Shown in pieces: positions 6,089 to 14,400 of a stretch of 14,759 nucleotides of DNA. The position numbers and the translations under genes are program-made. The DNA is taken from the NCBI GenBank assembly GCA_002353225.1, contig DEJF01000037.1, positions 1 to 14,759 on the forward strand. Reading direction: 5' to 3'. Position 1 is the first letter of the stretch; each line of letters starts with the position of its first letter. Source of the stretch: Prevotella sp. UBA2755 (GTDB lineage Bacteria > Bacteroidota > Bacteroidia > Bacteroidales > Bacteroidaceae). The notes beneath the pieces were generated by a model that searched no databases, was not told the origin of the DNA, and saw nothing but the letters and a program-made list of their open reading frames with translations.

Positions 6089-7327
6089 ATGGAGATAAAA
6101 GAGTTTGACGAGATACGTCCCTATGAGGAAGGGGAGATGAAACAGGCGTTCGAGGAACTGATTAATGACCGCCAGTTTTCCTTGTTACTGAAAAGTTTTG
6201 TGCCATGGTTGCCGAAGTCTGTACGCAATGGACTGTTACGTCTTGCTTTTATCGGAGTGAAGACACCATTGGACTTCCAACTCCGTTTCATGAAACCCAT
6301 TGTATGGCATTTTGTCCGTAAATATACTGATGGTCTCACTTTTGAGGACTCATCTCTTCACACTCCACCATACTCTCGTTATACCTTTGTCTCCAACCAT
6401 CGGGACATTGTTCTTGACTCCGCTTTCCTGGATGTGATGCTTAACAAGAACGGTTACCCCACGACAGTGGAGATTGGTATTGGGGATAATCTGCTGATTT
6501 ATCCATGGATCAAGCGGCTGGTCCGTATGAATAAGGCATTTACCGTTCGTCGTGGACTGACGGCTCACGAGATGATGCGTAGCAGTCAGTTGATGAGCAG
6601 TTATATCCATTATGCTGTCACTCAGAAAAAGGAGAATATTTGGATTGCCCAGCGAGAGGGTAGGGCGAAAGACTCAGATGACCGCACCCAGGAGTCAGTG
6701 CTGAAAATGCTTGCCATGGGCGGCTCTTTAAAGGACTTGAATATTGTTCCGCTGACTATTAGTTATGAGTTTGACCCTTGTGACTATCTGAAGGCGCAGG
6801 AGTTCCAGCAGAAACGTGACAACCCTAACTTCAAAAAGAGCAAGCAGGACGACCTCGACAATATGAAGACTGGTATCTTCGGCTATAAGGGACGTGTGCA
6901 TTATCAGTGTGGAACACCTGTCAATGAGTGGATTGACGAGTTGCAGGACCTCCCCAAGAATGAGTTCTTCAAGGCTGTTGCCCAGCGTATGGATCAGGAG
7001 ATTCATCGCCACTACCGCCTTTATCCTTGCAACTATATCGCCCTGGATATTCTAAATAGTGGAGAACGGAGAGTGGAGAACGGAGAGTTTGCTACCGCCC
7101 TTGAGGATAAGGCAGACACAAAGGCGGCGGCAAACTCTAAACTCTCCACTCTAAACTCTCCACTAAACAGTCACTATACCCCCTCCGATGTTACCCGTTT
7201 CGAGGAATACCTCTCCGCTCAACTGGCGAAGATCAAGATTCCCAATAAGGATGAGGCTTTCTTGCGAGAACGGATGCTGACGATGTATGCCAACCCCCTT
7301 CGTAACTATCTTGCTGCCCATGAATAA
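6089..7327 (+). CDS. PlsC-like glycerophospholipid acyltransferase with an in-frame repeat insertion
   Basis: 412 aa. The acyltransferase core has NHRDIVLD (103-110), corresponding to the His/Asp active-site block but spaced HX5D rather than the textbook HX4D; FTVRRG (151-156), the substrate-binding block II; and WIAQREGRAKDS (185-196), equivalent to the FPEGTRS block III. This supports acyl transfer to a lysophospholipid or related lipid at the inner membrane. No transmembrane helix is obvious. Residues 323-361 are low in complexity (rich in Asn, Ser, Ala and Leu) and are encoded by an inverted pair of heptad arrays at 7057-7165. The conserved-looking C-terminus (EEYLSAQLAKIKIP, MYANPLRNYLAA) continues in frame after it. 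The gene overlaps the next start codon by 8 nt. Confidence 0.87.
   Translation: MEIKEFDEIRPYEEGEMKQAFEELINDRQFSLLLKSFVPWLPKSVRNGLLRLAFIGVKTPLDFQLRFMKPIVWHFVRKYTDGLTFEDSSLHTPPYSRYTFVSNHRDIVLDSAFLDVMLNKNGYPTTVEIGIGDNLLIYPWIKRLVRMNKAFTVRRGLTAHEMMRSSQLMSSYIHYAVTQKKENIWIAQREGRAKDSDDRTQESVLKMLAMGGSLKDLNIVPLTISYEFDPCDYLKAQEFQQKRDNPNFKKSKQDDLDNMKTGIFGYKGRVHYQCGTPVNEWIDELQDLPKNEFFKAVAQRMDQEIHRHYRLYPCNYIALDILNSGERRVENGEFATALEDKADTKAAANSKLSTLNSPLNSHYTPSDVTRFEEYLSAQLAKIKIPNKDEAFLRERMLTMYANPLRNYLAAHE
7057..7165. repeat. Palindromic repeat-armed element inside the acyltransferase gene
   Basis: The left arm (7057-7099) holds four heptads (GTGGAGA and ACGGAGA alternating, 7059-7086) and GTTTGCTACCGCC. The right arm (7123-7165) is its inverted counterpart: GGCGGCGGCAAAC then heptads AAACTCT and CCACTCT. 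Arms align without gaps; over 51 nt (7052-7102 against 7120-7170) I count 37 matches. A 23-nt loop separates them. The reading frame stays open through the element. Confidence 0.8.
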
Positions 7328-7982
7328 GGTGTTGTTTGCAGCCGTATTATGGCTGTCTCTATTGACAGCATGCACTACCGATAGTTACGATAAAGGGCAG
7401 GGCAAATACTCGCTGACACAGGCAGAACTGGTCGAACTGACCATCAATAGCGAGAAGAAAGCGACGACCTTTACGCTGGATGACGGCAACCATTTCACAC
7501 TAACTCCCTATGCCACTGCAAAATGGATAGAGACAGCAGATACCACCTATCGTGCCGTTCTCTATTATAACCTACTTAGTGAGACGACAGCGGAGCCAGT
7601 ATCCCTTGGTGCCGTCCCCACACTCCGTGCCGTCAAGCAATGGCAGTTGAAGGAACAACCTGAAGACCCGATTGGCGTGGAGAGCGCATGGCTCGGCAAG
7701 AACAAGAAATACCTTAACCTCGGATTGTTGCTTAAGACAGGACAGGCAGATGATAATGACGGTACCCAGACAGTGGCACTTGCCCAAGACACCATCCGCC
7801 TTAACGATGACCACACCCATACGGCGGTCTTCCGACTGCTCCACGACCAGTGTGGTGTTCCCCAGTATTATACCAGTCGCCGTTTCGTCAGTATCCTCCT
7901 TCCCGATACTGTCCAACTCGATACGATTCGTCTCACGATACCAACTTATGAAGGTCGGTTGGAGCGTATATTCCTTCCCTGA
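7320..7982 (+). CDS. NigD-like lipoprotein
   Basis: A 220-aa predicted lipoprotein. The ATG at 7320 was chosen over the one at 7287 because it gives a proper lipoprotein signal, MNKVLFAAVLWLSLLTAC, with lipobox LTAC and Cys18 as the anchoring residue. The mature part resembles the NigD-like family of Bacteroidetes (small OB-like N-terminal domain, then a beta-rich domain; motifs GNHFTLTPYA, YRAVLYYN, RRFVSILLPDT). The family name comes from a bacteriocin cluster in Prevotella nigrescens, but most members have no known function and no bacteriocin gene is seen here. It overlaps the acyltransferase gene by 8 nt in another frame and is the last gene of the operon. Confidence 0.8.
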   Translation: MNKVLFAAVLWLSLLTACTTDSYDKGQGKYSLTQAELVELTINSEKKATTFTLDDGNHFTLTPYATAKWIETADTTYRAVLYYNLLSETTAEPVSLGAVPTLRAVKQWQLKEQPEDPIGVESAWLGKNKKYLNLGLLLKTGQADDNDGTQTVALAQDTIRLNDDHTHTAVFRLLHDQCGVPQYYTSRRFVSILLPDTVQLDTIRLTIPTYEGRLERIFLP

Positions 7983-7991
7983 AGATTATAA

Positions 7992-8395
7992 TTTCCTATA
8001 TTTCCTGCATTTCTTACACCTACAACTGATTATCAGTTAGTTATGTGTTAATTTCCTGCATTTAAACCTGCACCTGACATTACAATGCCAGATAATAATC
8101 GGGAATAAGGATGCCTCGGATGCATGAAAAGGATGCTTCGGATGCATGAAAGCGATTCCTCGCATCAGATATGCGTATTATAGGTACATGGTATACATAT
8201 ACCCAGTACAGGGCATCCGAAGTATCGGAATAGACTGTCCGAGGCACCCGGACTAACAATATCATAAACGCAGACAGGTTTTGGGACAATCGCTAATGGT
8301 TCATGCAAGGTGCAGGTTCTGGTGCAACTAACAGTGGGACTTTTTTGTCTCCTATATCCTGATTTCCAGGATGTTTGCAGGAAATGCAGGAAATA
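7992..8395. repeat. Intergenic nested inverted-repeat element with 9-nt repeat arms
   Basis: The 530-nt space 7983-8512 has no convincing gene. A 15-nt perfect inverted repeat, TATTTCCTGCATTTC (7999-8013) and its complement (8381-8395), bounds it. The arms are made of 9-nt tandem units: TTTCCTATA, TTTCCTGCA, TTTCTTACA at 7992-8018, and TGCAGGAAA twice at 8376-8393. Inside are a second ATTTCCTGCATTT (8051-8063), an 11-nt inverted pair (8065-8075 with 8308-8318), a 15-nt palindrome (8024-8038) and the folded core at 8107-8250. No flanking target-site duplication is clear. It may be a non-autonomous element or a structured RNA. Confidence 0.6.
8107..8250. repeat. Folded core: 22-nt tandem repeats with long-range stems
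   Basis: Two 22-nt units (8107-8128 and 8129-8150) differ at one base; a third degenerate copy follows (8151-8172). Segment 8132-8145 pairs with 8213-8226 (14 bp including one G-U), and TGCCTCGGA (8112-8120) pairs with TCCGAGGCA (8238-8246), leaving a 9 x 9 internal loop. Two small hairpins sit in the apex: CGCAT/ATGCG (8161-8175) and GGTAT/ATACC (8190-8203). Confidence 0.7.
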
Positions 8396-8435
8396 TGTCC
8401 TGATCTGCTATATAGTATTACATTGAACTCAAATT

Positions 8436-8456
8436 AAGAAGAAACGTTCTCTTCTT
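8436..8456 (-). terminator. Weak hairpin after the small ORF (possible terminator)
   Basis: AAGAAGA (8436-8442) and TCTTCTT (8450-8456) form a 7-bp stem, followed on the minus strand by AATTTGAG. There is no real U tract, so terminator activity is doubtful. Confidence 0.25.
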
Positions 8457-8512
8457 TACTAAGTATGGAGCATGAATGTTGATAATTTCAGTATCCAATT
8501 GATGCATGACTA

Positions 8513-8662
8513 TTATCCTAAAATCGGTGGTGTTTGCTCTTCTCGACGAATCTCTTGCATAAGTTTACTCATCCGCTCTACACATTCGTTTTTCTTACGA
8601 ATGGATTCACGGAATGCAGCAATAATCTCTTCGCGAGTGCGATTTTTGAAAGCAACTGACAT
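8513..8662 (-). CDS. Small hypothetical protein, 49 aa
   Basis: An ATG (8660-8662) opens a 49-codon frame ending in TAA (8513-8515). The protein begins MSVAFKNRTREEIIAAF and continues with a charged, probably helical stretch (RESIRKKNECVERM, then KLMQEIRREE), ending TPPILG. It has 10 Arg/Lys and 10 Glu residues, no signal peptide and no membrane segment; an amphipathic helix or coiled coil is likely. I do not recognise the family. The coding claim rests on its match to a full -33/-7 promoter with exact 20-nt spacing (8696-8727), an A-rich leader without upstream ATG competition, and its isolation between two other units. It could also be a remnant of a longer gene. Confidence 0.6.
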   Translation of the reverse strand: MSVAFKNRTREEIIAAFRESIRKKNECVERMSKLMQEIRREEQTPPILG

Positions 8663-8695
8663 CTTATTTATCTTCTTTTATTTATTTTTCATTTG

Positions 8696-8727
8696 CAAAG
8701 TTAGAAAGAATATTTTATTCTTCCAAA
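8696..8727 (-). promoter_or_regulatory. Consensus promoter of the 49-aa ORF
   Basis: On the minus strand TTTG (8724-8727) and TAACTTTG (8696-8703) are separated by exactly 20 nt, an ideal Bacteroidetes -33/-7 pair. The predicted transcript start is near 8690, about 28 nt before the ATG. Confidence 0.7.
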
Positions 8728-8735
8728 TATTTTTG

Positions 8736-8781
8736 TGTGAAAAACAGAAACCGCCCCGCATCGGGTTGCGATGCAGGGCGG
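8736..8781 (-). terminator. Rho-independent terminator of the SusC/SusD operon
   Basis: On the minus strand CCGCCCTGCATCG (8769-8781) pairs with CGATGCGGGGCGG (8751-8763), a 13-bp stem with one G-U pair, followed by TTTCTGTTTTT. It lies 25 nt after the stop codon of the last gene of the operon. Confidence 0.9.
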
Positions 8782-8805
8782 AATGTTATAGAGGCGGAAA
8801 GTTAA

Positions 8806-9666
8806 TTACTTTGCAGCACTATCGTCTCGCTTAAAGTTCCAGAACCATGCTGTACCCCAGTCACCTGCACCAGGCTCTGGCGCACAGAGACGAAGGTTTT
8901 GCTCTGTCGCCTGCAAAATGTGATAATCATATTGGTTGCCACCTACATTAGGCTGGATACCCATTAGGGGTGTTGTCCCAGAGAATACCATGCGACCAAT
9001 GTCCCATCCGTCTTTCACTTTTTCCTCTGTTACCTTTACCTGTCCACTTTCGCCACGACTGGTTTTGACTCCACTAAGAGCCAATGTCATCCAGCCATTG
9101 AGTCCGTCGTTTGGCAGTCCTTTACCAGCAGCCTGTCCGTCAATGTCGGCAGCAGAGACAACCCACCAGCCAGGACCAGTGTTTTCCAAGTAAGCGCCAT
9201 TACCCCATACACCGTCACCGGCTTCTGTATCCCAGACCCAAGTATGGGCAGTGAAATTGCCATTGCCGTCTCCGAAAATGATATTGTAAATTTCAGGAAG
9301 GTCAGTATACTCAGTAATAGTAATAGATTTACTACCAGACTTTACGGAAGTCGTACCATCCATGGCTGCCGTAGTAACATAGAAAGAAGCCTCCGTCTGA
9401 GGCGGTGCTATCTGGATTTGTACCATTGTACCCGCACCAACCATTCCGTCAGTTGTTGCATCGTATACTTTGATGTAACGGGTAGGTGAGGTAAATACAG
9501 TTAGGTTGTTGTTTCCTTCGCTTTTTGCTGTGATCTTTAACTCATTTGTCAGTTGCTCGGCAGAAACAGCAGGGGTGGCACTTTCATTATCGTGTGAAGG
9601 ATCGCACGAAGTCATGACCATCAGTCCAAGTGCCATAATCGGAACTGCTAAAAATATCTTTTTCAT
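8806..9666 (-). CDS. Surface lipoprotein, probable glycan-binding protein of the SusCD operon
   Basis: A 286-aa lipoprotein. The signal MKKIFLAVPIMALGLMVMTS ends in Cys21; the following DPSHDNE is acidic, as in Bacteroidetes lipoproteins exported to the cell surface. The mature protein looks beta-rich and has a marked aromatic content in its second half (AHTWVWDTEAGDGVWGNG at about 141-158, GPGWWVVSAADIDG, TAWFWNFK at the C-terminus), the kind of residues used to stack on sugars. By position after susD it corresponds to SusE/SusF-type accessory binding proteins, but I see no sequence match to a named family. It is 39 nt after susD, on the same strand, and is followed by a strong terminator. 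Ligand unknown. Confidence 0.7.
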   Translation of the reverse strand: MKKIFLAVPIMALGLMVMTSCDPSHDNESATPAVSAEQLTNELKITAKSEGNNNLTVFTSPTRYIKVYDATTDGMVGAGTMVQIQIAPPQTEASFYVTTAAMDGTTSVKSGSKSITITEYTDLPEIYNIIFGDGNGNFTAHTWVWDTEAGDGVWGNGAYLENTGPGWWVVSAADIDGQAAGKGLPNDGLNGWMTLALSGVKTSRGESGQVKVTEEKVKDGWDIGRMVFSGTTPLMGIQPNVGGNQYDYHILQATEQNLRLCAPEPGAGDWGTAWFWNFKRDDSAAK

Positions 9667-9705
9667 GTTCTATTCACCAAATTATAAATTATACACTAAT
9701 GTCGT

Positions 9706-11472
9706 TTACCAGCCAGTATATTCTGCTTCAGCAGTTGTCCAACCTTGATTTTGAACAACACTTCCTATAGCCACCTGACTTTCAGGCATTTTCTGGAAAC
9801 CTGCAGTAGCATTGTAACGTGCTTTATAACCACCGTTATGAGCCTCATTGGTCGTAGCACTACCACAATAGTAGATAGGCTGATTTTGCTGACGCTCAAG
9901 GGCAGATGCTGCAATATGCCAGCGACGGATGTCGTTCCAACGGATACCTTCACATGCTAATTCCCAGCGACGCTCGTTTTGGAGAGCAGTTAGAGAATAA
10001 GAAGAGATAGGACTAAGTCCTGCACGAGCGCGGACTTTATTGATTCCTGCTACGTCTTCTTTTAATTCAGACTGCATGAGTAGTACGTCTGCAAAACGGA
10101 TTAGCACAAGGTCGTGGATATTATCCAACTGCATGTTATTTCCATAACCACCTTGTAATCCACCGTCTGGACCATACATGATGTCCTCGAAACAACAGAT
10201 ATATTCATCTGTCAATCTTGTTGAATAATCGTTTTTACAACAGATAGGAGACCACTTCTTTCCGTAGTAATCAGTTTCCTGAACGAAGTCAGACCAGCCT
10301 CCATAGGTATATGTCGGTTGAGTGGTCCAATCCTGGATGGATGCTTCAAGACGTTTGTCGTTAGGCTCTGCAGATTTCCAGTCAGCAACAAGATTAGGAG
10401 CAACAGGACCTGCTCCCCATCCCTGTCCAAATGGGAAAGTGTTAGCATACTGCTGTCCACCACGTACACCAAAGTGTAATGCAATACCGTTTCCATAACC
10501 AATTGTTGTGCTCCAAGAAGCCAACTTGTTAAACTTAATGGCGAACATAGACTCAGGATTAACAGCATTGTCATCCTCTACCCACTTTAGTCCTTGTCCT
10601 TTGGTATAATCATAATCCTCAACAGTGCAACGATTTGTATATGCCCAGAGGTTACGGAAGTCAGGAACTAATTCATAACCAGAATTATTCACGCAATCAT
10701 CAATATAGGCAATCACATTCTGCTTAGTTAATGTTGTTCCGTCAGGCAGTTCAACACTGGTTAGAGGATTATAAGTCGTACTTACCAAATCTGTAAGTTC
10801 TGTTCCATTTCCATAGAAACCAGTATAGAATAACCATGCACGTCCTAACATAGCCTCAGCCGTATATTTGTCTACATGACCGTCTGTCTTGCGTGTTGCA
10901 GGCATCATATCTATAGCGTCACGTAAATCCTGCAGGATCTGTCCCCATAAGATTTTAACATCTCCCTGTGTGACAGTTGCACCACTTGGGGCTGTCAGCA
11001 AAGGAACATTCCCGTACATTGACGCAAGTTCATAATAGTAGAATGCGCGAAGGAAAAGAGCCTCGCCAAGATATTGACTCTTCAAGTCATCTGACATGGA
11101 CGTATTGGGCAAAGCCTGAATCAAAGTGTTAGCACGATTTAAACCTTCATAGCGAAGTATCCAGAAGTTGTTGGTCATGTCTGCATTGTAATTACAGATT
11201 AGATCCTCTGCCTGCATCAGTTTGTCATTGGTGCCACCACCTCCCAATTGATCATCGCTTGCCAAACATGCGTAGTATTGGAATGACTCCTGGGGATAGG
11301 CATGAGTTGCATTCAAGTTCTCATAGATACCAGCAAGTACTGCGGTTCCGTCTTCTTCCGTTACAGGGAAATTCTCTGTTGATAGTTCGCCCATGTTCTC
11401 CACATTGTCTATACTACATGAGGCAAGACCAAATGTGATAAAGGTTGTTGCTAATAAATATATCTTTTTCAT
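9706..11472 (-). CDS. SusD/RagB-family nutrient-binding outer membrane lipoprotein
   Basis: 588 aa. The lipoprotein signal MKKIYLLATTFITFGLASC places the anchored Cys at residue 19. The helical repeat core is typical (LFLRAFYYYELASMYGNVPL; AEAMLGRAWLFYTGFYG), as is the C-terminal SusD block (RFADVLLMQSEL, INKVRARAGL, ALQNERRWELACEGIRWNDIRRW). SusD proteins form the lid of the SusC transporter on the cell surface and capture oligosaccharides or other nutrients. The gene starts 18 nt after susC with a good ribosome-binding site (AGGAG on the minus strand, 11482-11486). The substrate cannot be inferred because no enzyme gene is in view. Confidence 0.95.
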   Translation of the reverse strand: MKKIYLLATTFITFGLASCSIDNVENMGELSTENFPVTEEDGTAVLAGIYENLNATHAYPQESFQYYACLASDDQLGGGGTNDKLMQAEDLICNYNADMTNNFWILRYEGLNRANTLIQALPNTSMSDDLKSQYLGEALFLRAFYYYELASMYGNVPLLTAPSGATVTQGDVKILWGQILQDLRDAIDMMPATRKTDGHVDKYTAEAMLGRAWLFYTGFYGNGTELTDLVSTTYNPLTSVELPDGTTLTKQNVIAYIDDCVNNSGYELVPDFRNLWAYTNRCTVEDYDYTKGQGLKWVEDDNAVNPESMFAIKFNKLASWSTTIGYGNGIALHFGVRGGQQYANTFPFGQGWGAGPVAPNLVADWKSAEPNDKRLEASIQDWTTQPTYTYGGWSDFVQETDYYGKKWSPICCKNDYSTRLTDEYICCFEDIMYGPDGGLQGGYGNNMQLDNIHDLVLIRFADVLLMQSELKEDVAGINKVRARAGLSPISSYSLTALQNERRWELACEGIRWNDIRRWHIAASALERQQNQPIYYCGSATTNEAHNGGYKARYNATAGFQKMPESQVAIGSVVQNQGWTTAEAEYTGW

Positions 11473-11490
11473 ATTATTGTTCTCCTGTTT

Positions 11491-14400
11491 TTAGAATTTA
11501 ATATTAACACCTACCAGATAAGTACGTGGCTGTGGGTAGTTACCTACATCAACACCCGTTACCCATGGCTCATTCCCGTCAATGGCGCGACCATTCTCTG
11601 GATCCATACCTTTGTACTTGGTGATAGTAAAGAGATTCTGAGCCTGTATGTATAGACGTAACTGCTGGAAAGGAGAAGATTTCCAAATATTGCAGAAGTC
11701 ATAGCCAATCTGTAAGTTCTGGAGACGGAAGTAGCCTGCGTTCTCTACATAGATGTCTGAGATGGACTGCCAGTTCACACCTTCATTCATACGGGCAAGC
11801 AAAGGATATCTGTTTGACGTACCCTCACCATTCCAGTAACTGAATACTTCAGTAGTGTAGTTCTCCTGCTCGCCATCGGTGAATTTACGATAAGAGCGTG
11901 CGACCTGCTGACCAAGAGCGGCAAAACCTGTAACCTGGAAGTCAAAACCCTTGTACTCTGCTCCGATATTGATACCCATGGTAACGTCTGGATGTGGATT
12001 ACCGAGATCTGTTTTATCCTCTGCATTGACAACTCCATCACCATTGACATCTACGAATTTCAGATCACCAGGTTTCAAACTGCTTCCTTGCAAAGAGTTG
12101 GCAGCGTCACCACCACAGTTCTTGTCGATATAGTTCTGAAGATCTGTCTGATTTTGGATAACGCCATCTGTCTTATAACCCCAGAAATATCCAATAGGAT
12201 GACCTTCTTGGAAACGAGCCATATAACCTGTTCCCTGAGCGAGTAAGTCATTTCCGCCATTGTTATAATCTTGGGAAGAGTTTACTTTTGTTACCTCATT
12301 CTTGTTGACGGCGATATTCCAACCAACATTGTAGTTGAAGTCCTTGCCAATCTTGTCACGCCAGTTCAGGGCAATTTCTATACCCGTATTACGTACGGTA
12401 CCTGCATTTTGCAACTGAGTGGGGAATCCTGTTGTAGGAGTAACGGGCACATACAGCAAAAGATCTTTAGTGGTCTTCTTGTACCAGTCAAAGGTAAAGC
12501 CTAAGCGACCGCTAAGGAAGCGGGCATCAAGACCAAAGTCAAGTTGTTCAGAAGTCTCCCACGTAATGTCATTGTTAGCAAGACGGGCAGGATAAGCGCC
12601 TGAAGTATAACTATCTTTGGCATTGCCAAAGGAGTAATTTCCTAATGAACCATACTGGAAAGTTGCCTGATAGCCAAATGCGTCTGCATTCTTGTTACCG
12701 TTCTGTCCCCAACCGGCACGAATCTTTAAGAAGTCGAGCCAAGATGAAGTCTTTTGCATGAATTTCTCATTGGTAACTACCCAACCTGCAGAGAAGGAGG
12801 GGAACCAACCCCAACGTTTACCTGGAGCAAAAATGGAACTTCCGTCTGCACGGATAATTGCGGTAAACATATAGGTCTCGTTAAAGTCATAGTTGATACG
12901 TCCGAAATATGACATTCCACGTGAATCGCCGTATGGGGCACCACTAACCGTAGCATGACCTTCGCGGGTCTTCATGAATCCCATATAAGCGTGTTTCATG
13001 TCTCCGAAATAGGAGTTGTTTGCATCAGCATTAAGAGTGAAACCATAATCAGGTTTTGACATACTGAACTCTGTACCTACAAGTACATCAAAATGATGCT
13101 TGTCTTTGATGTCAAATTTGTAGTTCAGGGTATTGGTGGTATTCCATCCCCAACCTTGTCCTGTTTGGTTAGTGGCTGCATCCTGAGCACGGCTTGCTCC
13201 TTGGTCGTTTAACTTATAAGCGGGCAAATAAGTACGCCATGACCAACTGCTTTGATTATAACTAATTTGACCACGATAGATAAGCCCCTTAATTGGCTGT
13301 ACCTCAACATAGCCAACAGCATTCAGACCGTAACTGATACTCTTGTTATTTGCGCTCTGGTTATACATCATAGCGGCTATGGGGTTGCTGGTATAAGAGT
13401 TGTAGTCAAACCAACCATTAGCAGAACTTCCAGAATTCTTTAAATCGTCATATCCGAAGTAATCACCATTAGCATTATAGATGGGGACCAGAGGATTGGC
13501 TCGAAGCATGTTCGACAGTTCATTAGAATACTGGTTACCCTGCTGTAATCCTTGATTCTGACGATGCTGATAATAAACGTTCTCTCCTATCTTAATTACG
13601 TCATAGTCACCAGATTTGCTCTTGAGCAGAATATGCTCAGAATTCAAACGTAAGGTGAAGCGTCGGAAGTCGGATTTAACGATATTTCCTAAAACACCAT
13701 CTTGATACTGGTATCCAATACCAGTAGAGAATTTTGAGAATTCACTACCACCAGTAATGTTCAGGGCATGGCTTGTTGTCACGGCATTCTTATTACGTAT
13801 CGTTTCCAGATAGTTGGAGCCAGAATTAGTTCCATTCTGGTAGGCTGCCAACAAGTCTGCATCGACATATTGTGACCAGTCGCGTGGTTCTGAGCCGCTA
13901 TTAAAGCGGACCAAATCCTGGACATCCATATACTGTTTTGCAGTCAGCATCTGAGGTATACGATACATATTGGACCATCCGATGTTACCGTCATAAGTAA
14001 CCTGTACCTTGCCTGCCTTACCTTGTTTGGTGGTTACCAAGATAACACCATTGGCAGCGGCTGAACCGTAGATGGCACAGGATGCGGCATCTTTCAATAC
14101 GTCGATACGCTCGATGTCGGCAGGGTTCAGGTTGTTGATGTCGCCACCGGCAACACCATCGATTACATACAATGGTTTTGTGTCACCGTTTGTACCTGCA
14201 CCACGGATGGCAACCTTAAAGCCTTCACCAGGCTGACCAGATACAGCCTGAATTGTAACACCAGGACTCTGACTCTGCAGAGCACCGAGTACCTGAGTGG
14301 TGTTCAACTTGGCGATATCCTCACCTTTTACCTCAACAGTAGCACCAGTCACCAGTTTCTTCTTCTGGACACCGTAACCTACGACTACAACCTCCTCTAA

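Noticed and set aside
7287..7319. Earlier ATG for the NigD-like protein
   Set aside because: It would add 11 residues before the lipoprotein signal peptide and spoil it; the ATG at 7320 gives a standard signal with lipobox.
8024..8038. 15-nt palindrome after the NigD-like gene as a terminator
   Set aside because: AACTGAT/ATCAGTT can form a stem but no T tract follows; it is listed only as part of the intergenic element.
7672..8040. 122-codon plus-strand frame overlapping the NigD-like gene
   Set aside because: It is out of frame with a well-supported lipoprotein gene and contains no recognisable motif; its end runs into the repeat element.
8107..8172. Possible CRISPR-like repeats
   Set aside because: The 22-nt units are directly adjacent with no unique spacers, and no cas gene is near.
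8080..8289. 69-codon open frame on the minus strand in the intergenic element
   Set aside because: It lies across the 22-nt tandem repeats and palindromes, has no promoter or ribosome-binding site, and its sequence reads as translated repeat. Treated as non-coding.
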